This document shows positions 33,118 through 42,648 of a stretch of 64,000 nucleotides of DNA, in pieces. How positions within the stretch are numbered: the stretch's first letter is position 1; every line of letters begins with the position of its first letter. The stretch is from Jaltomata sinuosa (taxonomy: Eukaryota; Streptophyta; Magnoliopsida; Solanales; Solanaceae): the NCBI GenBank assembly GCA_003996215.1, contig QJPP01003453.1, positions 186,001 to 250,000 of the forward strand, written 5' to 3'. The position numbers and the translations under genes were made by a program. A model generated the notes under the pieces. It saw only the letters and a program-made list of their open reading frames with translations. It made no database searches and was not told the origin of the DNA.

Positions 33118-34081
33118 ATGACCAACATCGTTGTTCTTGTCAATCATTTTGGAAAGTGGACGGATGAGAAAATGTATGATGATTACACTGTCGATGCAAT
33201 TGCTGTAAGCTCCTACGCATCATACAATGAGCTATATGATCTAGTTGTATCTCAAATTGAGGTTGATTTGAGATGAAAACATATCAAAATCGAATACAAA
33301 ATTGATGGTGACTCACATCCTATTGAAATACACAGTGATATGGGCGTGAAAGTGTATGTTATGTAAAAGAAGAAATCGAAGAAGATGAAGGACTTGCCAT
33401 TTTGTGTTAGTGTGTTTGAAAAGGATAACAAAATCAGTTTAACGAATTCATCATCTGTTAATGGTGAAAGTTCTGGATGCAATTGCTTAGAAGGGATAAA
33501 TACATCTGTTGGTAGAGACTTAGTAGTTGCAGATGATGTGAAGCCTATAGATGTAGTTCATTTGGCAATGAATCATATAATTATTTCAGATCTTAATCAC
33601 AAAGATGTTAAGGAACATTAAATCTATATGACCAAAATTTTTTGAAGGCTGTGATGGAAGAATATACAATTAGGGAAAGGTCTCAGTTCTATGCATACAG
33701 GTCAAGTAAAACTTGGTAAGTATTTATTTTTACTGTAAATTTACAATTGTATGTAGTTTGTGTTACATGTCAGTGATGGTATTGTAGTGATGATGCAATT
33801 ATACACTCACATGTGTATCAGATCAGTGTAATTTTTTGTTGAAGGCCTCTGATATTAATAAATATGAAATATTAAGAATCAGAAAATTCAGGCTGGAGCA
33901 TACTCGTCCCTTGAAAGATAGAGTTTATTATCAGTGACATGCAACAAGTAAGTTGGTTGGAGGTATTGTTAAACCCAAATTTAAAAATCACAAAAGGAAA
34001 TACAGTGCAAAGGAGATCAAGGATGACATGAAGGAGACCCTCAGTGTTGATTTGACATACATGTTGTTGCGGGAAGGCTAA
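33118..34081 (+). pseudogene. MULE (MuDR-type) transposase pseudogene, N-terminal part
   Basis: The frame from ATG 33118 reads MTNIVVLVNHFGKWTDEKMY, then SSYASYNELYDLVVSQIEVD, IEYKIDGDSHPIEIHSDMGV and KDLPFCVSVFEKD, the ubiquitin-like N-terminal region of plant MULE transposases. It has in-frame stops TGA 33274 and TAA 33364 and ends at 33621. After a frame change come FLKAVMEEYTIRERSQFYAY (33,640s), a consensus donor GTAAGT at 33716, and then CVSDQCNFLLKASDINKYEI, RKFRLEHTRPLKDRVYYQ, stop, HATSKLVGGIVKPKFKNHKR and KYSAKEIKDDMK, the MuDR DNA-binding/transposase N-terminal domain. Similarity stops at 34,081 where an LTR begins. The catalytic DDE domain is missing. 33716-33787 may be a real intron. 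Confidence 0.8.
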
Positions 34082-35900
34082 TGTCACGATCTAAACTGCA
34101 GCGAGTAGCACCCACGCTAAATCCCAGTGGGAAAATCAATTACCCAAGTCAAAACTTAAACAACTAACTAGCTAAAAACCAATCTGCATTAATTAAAGTC
34201 AAGATTTATAACTAAAATAGTTAACAGAAAAACTTGCGGAAATAATTCCCCTAGAATCTGAAAGTCGCGTACCAAAATATCAAACATAGTCTAAAATATG
34301 GGGATGCAACCTCAAATCTAAAGAACTCTAAGTATGAATAATGGACTAGAAAGAGTAGATGAATCTATGACAGCCCAAAAGAAGCATTCAGGAAAAGCCC
34401 GTGTCACAACTGAGATCGCATAGCCACCACCAGAATATGCTCTGTACTCAATAAAAGAAGAGCAAGTACAATATTAGTACACAAAAATAACAGTGTACTG
34501 GTAGGATCGTCAGCCAGCTCCAAACATACGAAATATGAACATATAACTATAACTAAGTAAAACAGGACAAAACATGTATAACCCAAGTCAGTGAATATAA
34601 ACAAGACTCTCAGTCATCAACCTGACTCAACAACTATATGAGACATGTCCAAAATCACAACAACAATAATATATGCAATTCCACACACTTTTCAAGTAAC
34701 CTGGACCACCCAAGGATCCCTAAAACATTATCTACAGTGTTTAACATGCAATTCCGGTCTACACAAGAACCATATCAACATTTAAACACAATAATACGAC
34801 CACTCATGGACTAACATGTAATAATTATATCACAAGAAATGAACCCGGTTCACTCATAGAACCAACACACAGAAGAACTATCAAACACGTACCATGCATG
34901 GTACCCGAGCCAACTATAATAGAATCTGTACCAGGCGTAGTACCTGAGCCAACTGATAGATATCCCGTACCAGGCTTGGTACCCGAGCTAACCAATAAAC
35001 TATACCAGTCATAGTATCCAAGCCAATCGAAAGTCACAGACATCACAATAATCACAACCATAGTAAAATAATCTATACTTGTTAAACCAATAAGTATTTA
35101 AGACAAGTTCATTGCATGAGATTGACAACCGAACATCATTAACATTCATTATCTTATTCTCTAAAACACGTAATGTACATGCAATACTAATGTAATAGTT
35201 AACATACACACATAACGTAATTAGAAAATAATTCAACCATCACCTACCTCAAATCAAGCCTGAATGCTTTACTGTACCTGAGACTCCCCCTTTCGTGAAG
35301 CTTTAGCTTGATCTTGGTCTAAAAACAATAGCATAAATACAAAATCAACCCCAAATGGCCTAAATATCCCTGGATTATATCTTAATTCCAAATCCCAGGC
35401 CAATCTCATGATCATTCCACCAATCTAGGACTTTTTCACCAATAATTCACCTAGAACTATCAATTTTATGGTTACACTAGTGAATTACGGTAATATAATC
35501 ATGAATAAATAATTTATAAACTAAACCTAAGGTTTCTACACCCAACAATTCTTGTTATACCATATTTTTCATCTTAGGTCAAGCCAAACCCTCCCCAAGG
35601 CCCGTGACTATCGATTATAGGGTATAGAAATTGAAGTACTAGATTAGGGAATAAATTACTTATCTTTACGAAGAATCTTGGTGAAAAGCTGATGGAAATT
35701 CTCCCAAATCACCTCTGCCCTTCCCCAAAATGTTCTTGAGAAATAATGAATATTTTTAGGAAAGTTTTTGCATTTACAATGACTTATCCCGCTATAATGG
35801 TGCCGCCATAGCAGAAGCCACCCACTATCACAGAGATGACTACCCTTGACTCCTGCTATAACACGAATTTCTCTGCTATAGCAGCATCGCTGTAGCAGCG
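34082..35900 (-). mobile_element. Chromovirus-type LTR fragment inserted in the MULE
   Basis: Starts TGTCACGATCT, the same start as the chromovirus LTR at 13212, directly after the MULE reading frame (adjacent bases GCTAA, 34077-34081, would be the TSD). The layout parallels the 13212 LTR (GCACCCAC near the start, an 'ATACGCTCTGTACTCA'-type region, a roughly 33-bp minisatellite), but the sequence is a different family. No internal genes and no matching right end or second GCTAA were found: the LTR looks truncated at about 35,900, where the Athila LTR1 begins. Minus frames inside are not genes. Strand is inferred by analogy. Confidence 0.6.
34888..35030. repeat. LTR minisatellite, about 4 units of about 33 bp
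   Basis: Units share TACCAGGCNTGGTACCCGAG + CCAACT and a variable ATAGA spacer. Each contains the near-palindrome GTACC..GGTAC. It occupies a position in the LTR comparable to the CCATCGGC minisatellite of the 13212 element. Confidence 0.85.
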
Positions 35901-37366
35901 TGATAAGTCGGTAATCTACCAACTTATTGAACCTATATCCATGAATTATTGCTATGTTTTGAAATGATTTAGAGGTTCTTATGACCTTTATTAATGTCTA
36001 TGCAGGTACTTTGGATATAAGAGGAAAAACAAGGATATGGACCCAAAAAGAGCCAAAAAGGAGCTAAGTGTGAAGAGTTGAGAAAAGCTGGAGAATCTGC
36101 CAGGAGGTGTGGTGGCTGTGCGACACGCACAAGCCAAGGTGCGGTTCACACCTCCTCCATATGAAGCTGCAAAGATGGTCGGGACAGAAGGATGGAAAAT
36201 TTTGGGAGATAAAATGGTTGGGACAACAAACTATTTTTCAGAGAAACAGACCATTTCTCTGACCATTTCCAGAAGCAGAATATTGGTGTAATGATCGAGT
36301 TCGTCGTTATGAGTAAACTTTTCATGCCAAGGTGTGAACCGCAAGTTCTAGAGTCAAAAATTTGCATGAAAAGTTTACTCATAATGACGAACTCGATCAT
36401 TACACCAATATTCTGCTTCTGGAAATGGTCAGAGAAATGGTCCGTTTCTCTGAAAAATAGTCTGTTTTCCCAACCATTTTATCTCCCAAAATTTGCCATC
36501 CTTCTATTCTTAATTTGACTCTAGAACTTGAGAATCAACTACAATGGATGGGAATTTGATTTACCCAGCTGGTATATCTTCTCCCCCTTCTATGAGTGGA
36601 TAATTTCTCTTGTCTAGGGGTGTATTGATGATGGGTGCTTAGCTAATGGGTGTGAGTGTTGCTAATTCACTTTTATAATTGCTTATCGGAAATGGGTCTA
36701 GTAAATTCACCATGTTTTAATCTAAAATTTATGATTGCAAACATGAATTTACCTTACTTGGCTATATAATTGCTCGAGAGAGAATTTTGTAGTTGTGGAT
36801 GTGAAATTGCTAGTGGGTACTTGGGAATCCACTTATATTGGCGGCTAGAGATAGCTCCAATCGCAGAATCTCCCATTTAAGGGTCCGAGCTAGAGATAGG
36901 ATGACCTCCCCAAGCGCTTGTTGGTTGGTTACTAAGCACACCGAATGATGTTCTAACCAAAATCATCGAATATGTGGATGTTGATTGAGAGATAGCATTC
37001 CACACTTATGACCAATGCTACCCGTGTCAATAGGTGAGAATTTAAGTGAATTAGTGACTACCCTATCCTATAGCGAATGCCCCATAAAAAATGCACCCCT
37101 AGTCATCTAGTTCTTATTGGTACACCCATCTCGATTTTATAGTTTTTATTTGAATTGAGTTAGTAGTGACAACTTTCCCGATTCCCCCATTTTATTGTTT
37201 TGGTTTTGTTGAACAATTACTCTATCTTTGAAATTGCTTCCACAATCTCTAATTAGTTAAATCAGGTCCCTTGGGTATGACCCTGACATCCGTTGGGTTT
37301 ATAAATGTGTTTTGACTACGCGATCACCGTGACCTCCTAGTTGGAGAGCCACAATTTGAGCGTTCA
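35901..37366 (+). repeat. Athila-type LTR1 (left end of the array), with a fold-back block inside
   Basis: Probable start TGATAAGTCGG at 35901, end GAGCGTTCA at 37366, followed after 7 bases by the PBS. From about 36,514 it matches LTR2 and LTR3 closely (ATTTGATTTACCCAGCTGG, TCTAGGGGTGTATT, AAGGGTCCGAGCTAGAGATA, TATGACCCTGACATCCGTTG). Upstream of that it holds a palindrome not present in the other copies, and a unique 5' part (35901-36135). I take it as the only LTR of the array that keeps its 5' half. The left terminus is inferred from TG only; no TSD could be shown. Confidence 0.6.
36136..36529. repeat. Large fold-back (palindrome) with 142-bp arms and nested inverted repeats
   Basis: Left arm 36186-36327 and right arm 36364-36505 are reverse complements with few mismatches, separated by 36 bp. 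Around them are two smaller inverted pairs: GCGGTTCACACC (36141-36152) with GGTGTGAACCGC (36331-36342), and AAGTTCTAGAGTCAAA (36343-36358) with its complement at 36514-36529. As RNA it would form a hairpin of about 140 bp. Mirrored open frames on both strands (36146-36400 and 36291-36518) are a consequence. Confidence 0.95.
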
Positions 37367-37373
37367 TAAAAAA

Positions 37374-37391
37374 TGGCACCGTTGCCAGGGA
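37374..37391 (+). other. Primer-binding site, unit A
   Basis: TGGCACCGTTGCCAGGGA, close to the TGGCGCCGTTGCCGGGGA sequence that follows the 5' LTR in many Athila-type elements. It lies 8 bp after the LTR1 end. Confidence 0.8.
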
Positions 37392-37493
37392 CTTGAGTAT
37401 TAGCTAGTTTTTGATTATTGTTGCGAAGTCAATTTAAGAGTGCTTGTTTTCTTTTACATTTTGTTATTTGTGTGTTGATTGAGCAGGCCGGCT

Positions 37494-38722
37494 ATGGACA
37501 AAGCCGAGGACAATAAGAGCATTGGCGGCTTTGACAATACCAACGCTGCTGAACCTATGATGCACAGAGGTGTAGGTGAAATCTGCCTACCCCCACGGTA
37601 GAAAATGCTGTCTTTCATGTGACAAGCACCATGCTCCATTTGATTCAAATGAAGGGGCTATTTAGTGGAGCTGCCCATGAGGATGCCAACCGGCATATTC
37701 GTAACTTCGTGGAGATTTGCCAACCATACATGATCCAAAATATCTCCCAAGAGTCTATCTGATTGCGCCTATCCGATTTCTCTTTGACGGGGGAAGCCAC
37801 GACATGGTTGGAAGAATTGCCGGATGGATCTATCACATCTTGGGCTGAGTTGGCTGAAGCGTTAATTTTAAGATTCTTTCCTCCATCTCGCATGATGAAA
37901 CTCCGAGACGAGATCACCAACTTCAAGCAACTTCTGGACGAGCTCTTACATGAGGCTTGGTTGCGCTTAAAAAAGAAGCTTATTTTATGCCCGAACCATG
38001 AGCTATCGGATAATGTTTTGCTTCAAAGCTTCTACCGGTCATTGAATTCCATGAACAAAACAATGGCTAATAGCCTTGTAGGTGGCATTTTCATGGACAT
38101 GACATTCCTTGTTGCCTTGGCTTTCTTAGAACGGATGACAAAAACCCATCAAGCTTGGTATACCCGGGAGGCAGATGTACCCACTTCAGGAGTGACTCCC
38201 TCTATCTTGGCTGATGAAATTAGAAAGAGGGGCAGAATTCAAGATGAAACAATGGCCAAGAAGATGGCCCAAATCGACCTCTTGGCAAAGCATGTGATTA
38301 GTACAAAGGGGGCGAGTGTGGTAGACACCCCAGAGATAAGAGCCAGTGATAAGGAGCTTATGATGGTTGTTGACGGGAAGTTGTGTTTTATGTCGGAGAG
38401 TTCTCATCCCGGGTATTATCGCCCAAGAGAAGAGAACCAAGGTTGGAGACGAGATGATCGGGACAGGTATGGCGAGCGGTACAACCATCAAGGTGCTTAT
38501 GCAACCCCGAACAAATTGAATTCCCTCCACCAACCATGCACAAGCAATCCCGAGCATTCCAAGTTAGAGGACATGTTGTCCTTGGTGTTGAAAAAGGTGA
38601 ATACAACACACGCTGGAGTACATGATCTCAAGAGCAAAGTCTCCACACTTCACAGAACTGTGAGCTCCCACTCAACCTCCATCAAGCAACTTAAAGCCCT
38701 AATGGATCATCTTTCTGTTTAA
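37494..38722 (+). pseudogene. Athila-type gag, unit A (non-autonomous element)
   Basis: ATG 37494 opens MDKAEDNKSIGGFDNTNAAE, but a small deletion leads to TAG at 37599. A TGA at 37760 (shared with units B and C) follows. Then 319 codons are open (37763-38722): FSLTGEATTWLEELPDGSIT, WAELAEALILRFFPPSRMMK, LHEAWLRLKKKLILCPNHEL, QSFYRSLNSMNKTMANSLVG, the retrotransposon gag domain that forms the nucleocapsid core, and a C-terminal basic region. The ORF ends at a TAA where unit B has CAA. It is the best-preserved gag of the three units. Confidence 0.85.
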
Positions 38723-39733
38723 ATGACCCCGAGGGTAAGGACGCCACCTCTTAGTGACACCACTACAAATCCTAAACACGATGGGCACATCATGTCCATT
38801 GTTACTAGGAGTGGCTGAACAACCAGTGAGATAAGGGAACCCGTTACAGAACTAGTTGCACAACCAAAAGAGCAGACAGTTAAAACAGGCAAGAAACTAG
38901 GAGATGACGAGGTGGAGCATGAGAATGTAATTGACACCCCAGAGGTAAGGAAAGAGTCTGAAGCATTGAGTGCGCCGAGAAATATTGGGAGTGATAAAGA
39001 TAAGGAAGAGGTCAAGACCTCCCCCCAAGAAGTCATTGATGACAAGGTGGCCTCTCCTCTTATACAAAACATTCCAACCACAACACATAAAGGACCCCCT
39101 CCGTATCCTCATCGACTAAATAAGAAGAAGGAGGAGCAAAAATTTAGCAAGTTTGTTGACATATTCAGCAAGCTGACAATAAATATTCCTTTGGTCGAGG
39201 CTTTAATACAGATGGCAGGATAATCCAAGTTTATGAAAGAGTTACTTAAAAAGAAAAAGGTGGTTGAAGTGGGAATGGTTGAGATTTCACACAGTTGTAG
39301 CGTAGTGATGACTAGCAATATGGCTACAAAAAGAGATGACCCGGGTGCGTTCACTATACCATGTATGATTGGTTTATTTGTGTTCCGAAGGGCCTTGTGC
39401 GACTTGGGGGCAACCATCAACTTGATGCCCCTTGTGATTTTTCAGAATTTAGGGTTGGGCACTCCGAAGCCCACTTCTATGTGGCTATTGATGACTGATA
39501 GGTCGATTAAGCGCCCTGTGGGAATCTTTTTTGATGTTTTGGTAAAAGTGGAAAAACTAATTCTTCCTGCGGATTTTGTCATCCTTGACTGTGAGGTAGA
39601 TGTAGAGGTGCCCATTATTTTGGGATGACTATTGTTAGCCACTGGGCGGGTCCTTGTTGATGTCGAACTCGGAGAACTCAAATTCCGAGTGGGGGATGAG
39701 GTAGTGACCTTCAATGTTTGCCAACCGACTAAG
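38723..39733 (+). pseudogene. Gag-protease linker and retropepsin, unit A
   Basis: Charged linker (ENVIDTPEVRKESEALSAPR; EEVKTSPQEVIDD), then at 39233-39628 a retropepsin: PGAFTIPCMIGLFVFRRALC, active-site loop DLGATINLMP, SIKRPVGIFFDVLVKVEK and LPADFVILDCEVDVEVPIIL. Athila proteases use D-L-G-A at the active site. TGA at 38816 and TGA at 39626 interrupt it; the second follows PIILG, where related elements read on. The frame continues LLLATGRVLVDVELGELKFR up to 39,733, where the 13.3-kb Athila has inserted (TSD CTAAG). Sequence resumes at 53,067. Confidence 0.85.
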
Positions 39734-41233
39734 TGATATGCCCAAATTACAACTCCAATTAAGAAGCGTAAGCGGTCATCATCAAATATAGAACCCAACC
39801 AAGATTGGGGTCGATCCCACAGGGAATAAAGTATAAATTAAGTCGTTAGTAATTTAGTTGACTAGTAATCGATAGTTTCCGATAATTTGGGAGGGGGGGT
39901 TTAAATGTCAATTTCGCACAAGTTAGCTAACAAGCAAAAAATTTTCAAGAGTTTATAATCAATGTGAGAATGAACTAGGGAAGTGTTCACCATGGCGTCA
40001 TAACAATTTCGACTCAAAGCTTAACCGGGTTCTTTCTATATGTATATCACGATGTGATTGAATTAATGGTATCATCTAAACGTTTCTCAACCAAATAGAC
40101 GAATTTCCTTTTCAATTCTCTCGAACTTGAAAAGGTGAAATTTCTAATTTCAATCCTAAACATCAAGTAGATTAATCTAGTTACAACATTAGTCATAAGA
40201 CGAGAGTTGGTAGTCTCAAATCCTCGTAGTTAATCAAATTTCCCGGTTTTAATCTCTTTGCTCAAGCAAATCAAACCTAGGTATGTTCTAATGTTTGCAA
40301 CCATTAGAAAACGTAAATAACTAATGATTAACCACGTGACAACATATAAATTGAACCCTACGCTACCCAGAATCTATATTGTTACTCTTGCCATGGATCC
40401 CACAACCCTAGTTGTGAGGAGTTTAGCCACTCATGCTAGCAAAACGAAGTAAAGAAATAATAGTATTCATATGAGAAGAAAGAATTCTTACAATAGAAAA
40501 TTATTACATTACTTTTGCACTTCGTAGAATCCCAGCACCAATGGTAAAAATCCCAAGAACAATGGAAGAAGAGGAAGAAAACGTGTTTGTGTCGTGTTTT
40601 CTCCTCCCAAAACTCGTCAAAAAAATACTGACAAAGTATTAGTTAATGAATATTAAAATAGCCCTAACACTGGGTATTTATAGTAGTCTAGGAAATAAAG
40701 TCCAAAAATAGAATTTTCGAAATCCCGCTTCGAGTTGACGGGTCGCCTGACGGACACCCATGTGACTGGCCGTCACTCCAGCCGTCACCACTATCCATTG
40801 CATGATCTCCATTAGCTCTAACTTGATGGCTTTCCTGACGGTTCGTCAGCCTGTTGACGGACCGTCCCTTAAACCGTCGCCATTATCCAGTGATTCAGTG
40901 CCTGGCTGTCTTATCCTGACGTCTTGGCTGACGGTCAGTCACAGGTGTGACGGCTCGTCACGCCAACCGTCACCCATATCCAGTGCATCCTCTAGCTGCT
41001 GCCAGGTTTGGTGGCTCCTCTGACGGTCAGTCACCTGTGTGGCAAGCCGTCAGGCCCTCCGTCAAGCCTAACCAGTATTACTTAGCTTTGAGTACTTTTC
41101 ACTCCCTTTCTATCCTTTTCTCCATTTCCTGCAACTACAACATAAAAACATCAAAAACCACAAAGGTTGCTTAAAAACTTGCGAGTATTCTTAGTTAAAG
41201 GCATCAAATGTGCCGTAGAATACCGGCACATCA
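39734..41233 (-). repeat. Athila 3' LTR (left copy), 1500 bp
   Basis: TGATATGCCC...CCGGCACATCA. Matches 51557-53066. On minus the adjoining internal sequence (41234-41250) reads AAGTTGAGGGTGT, the probable polypurine tract. Contains a cluster of TGACGG/CCGTCA words at 40,735-41,065. Confidence 0.92.
40735..41065. repeat. Cluster of TGACGGNCCGTCA-type palindromes (LTR)
   Basis: More than ten TGACGG or CCGTCA half-sites in about 330 bp, often paired as imperfect palindromes (TGACGGTCAGTCA, TGACGGCTCGTCA, TGACGGACCGTC). The right LTR has the same cluster at 52,555-52,890. Related clusters occur at 44,640-44,785 and 45,425-45,665 in the internal region. TGACG is the core of as-1/bZIP (TGA factor) sites, so a promoter or enhancer role is possible. 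Confidence 0.8.
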
Positions 41234-42648
41234 ACACCCTCAACTTAAAACATTCGCTTGTCCTCAAGCAACATGACAACAAAAACAAAACTGACGCCTC
41301 AACTACGACGCTATAAAACATGTTTCCAGCAACCATGGCTAATCAATGGTTCAAGCAATTCAGACCAAGCTCCCCCGGTACTACAAAAGTATTCTGAAAA
41401 GCTAACTCGTCAGGATCTAAGGGTGTCATTCCGATGTGACTGAACATTCTACATATACATGAATCGCTATCCCAACAATCAGAAAGTAATATTGAAATCC
41501 CAATGCCCTCACTACAAGGAAGTCCCACACACATAGTTTTGGAACTAAGTAAGACGGTCACGCTCACAAATGATTTCACACAATGCACATGTGATGCCAT
41601 AGGCTTGCCCTTACTATTCCATTTTCGTTGTTCAGAAAGTCGCTCAGGATCACTACAGGACTTTTTACGGCTTGAAATGAGGCTTCGGGTGTAGGTAGGG
41701 TACATTTAGGGATGAGTGACTAAGCCCTCCTTGGAATCGCTGACACACTATTTCCACTAAACTATCCTCATCCAGCTTTATTCGCCTTTTATTTCCTTCT
41801 CTCTAGCTACGGGTACGGCCTTTTCATTTTGACAGTTTTTTTTTCATTTCTTTTTCTTTTCTTTTTCTAGGCACGCACCCGCACTTTTCCATTCTATCCA
41901 CAACCAATCTTTTCCCTCCTATTTTTCTTTTTATCACTTTCCTGCTACAGTAGCCTCCCTCGACTTAGGATGATTGCCTGAGTTGAGGTGCACGATGTCC
42001 AACGGGGGACTGGGGCCAAAATAGGGATTCTAAGATTAAAAAGGGACGGTGATAGGGTATAGAAAGAACGGGGTCAATCAAGGCTCAGACAGGGGTCAAA
42101 GGGATTATTTACATCTGGGCAGTCTTTTGGGATAAGTGGACTACACGAAAAAAGGGCCTGTGGTCCTTTCCTAAGCAACTAGCTTCCAACTTCAACAAAA
42201 TAGACCGGGCAAGTTCTAGATGCATGCACAGAGTAAGAATTTGAACAAAAAGCTCACACACACTTCGCATCAGGAAACCATACCACTACCAATCATTGAA
42301 ACAACAGTTCAGCCTAAACAAGATCGTTCTTCGCACATGCATACAAAGACACTCAAGGATCCATAACAGTTAATTTTCCACACACAAGTACAAAAAGCAA
42401 CTTTTTCGGAGGGGGCTCCTTTTTATTTTAACCATTCACAGCCATGCTTGCTACAACATCACCCAATAATAAATGTAAAAACAACCTAAACATGCCGGTT
42501 CTACTAGATAACACATCGAAGGAAAAGAAGCACGACAACAAAAACCTTCGGTGGTAATACCCCTACCCCTAACAAAAGAATCTAACATTGTCCTCAATGC
42601 TCATCGAAATAGATATACAGAACAAAGGAATAGGGGTACCTGTGAAGC
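41234..42648 (-). other. Athila 3' non-coding region
   Basis: Between the env-position ORF and the 3' LTR (sense = minus). On minus, just after the ORF, it contains GCATTGAGGACAATGTTAGA, a phrase common after the last ORF in Athila-type elements. No further ORF was recognised. Confidence 0.6.

Noticed and set aside
32932..33167. Opposed frames rich in Ile-Tyr repeats
   Set aside because: They are translations of the (AT)n microsatellite.
36146..36518. Two similar proteins encoded on opposite strands
   Set aside because: An automatic result of the palindrome; both are translations of the two arms.
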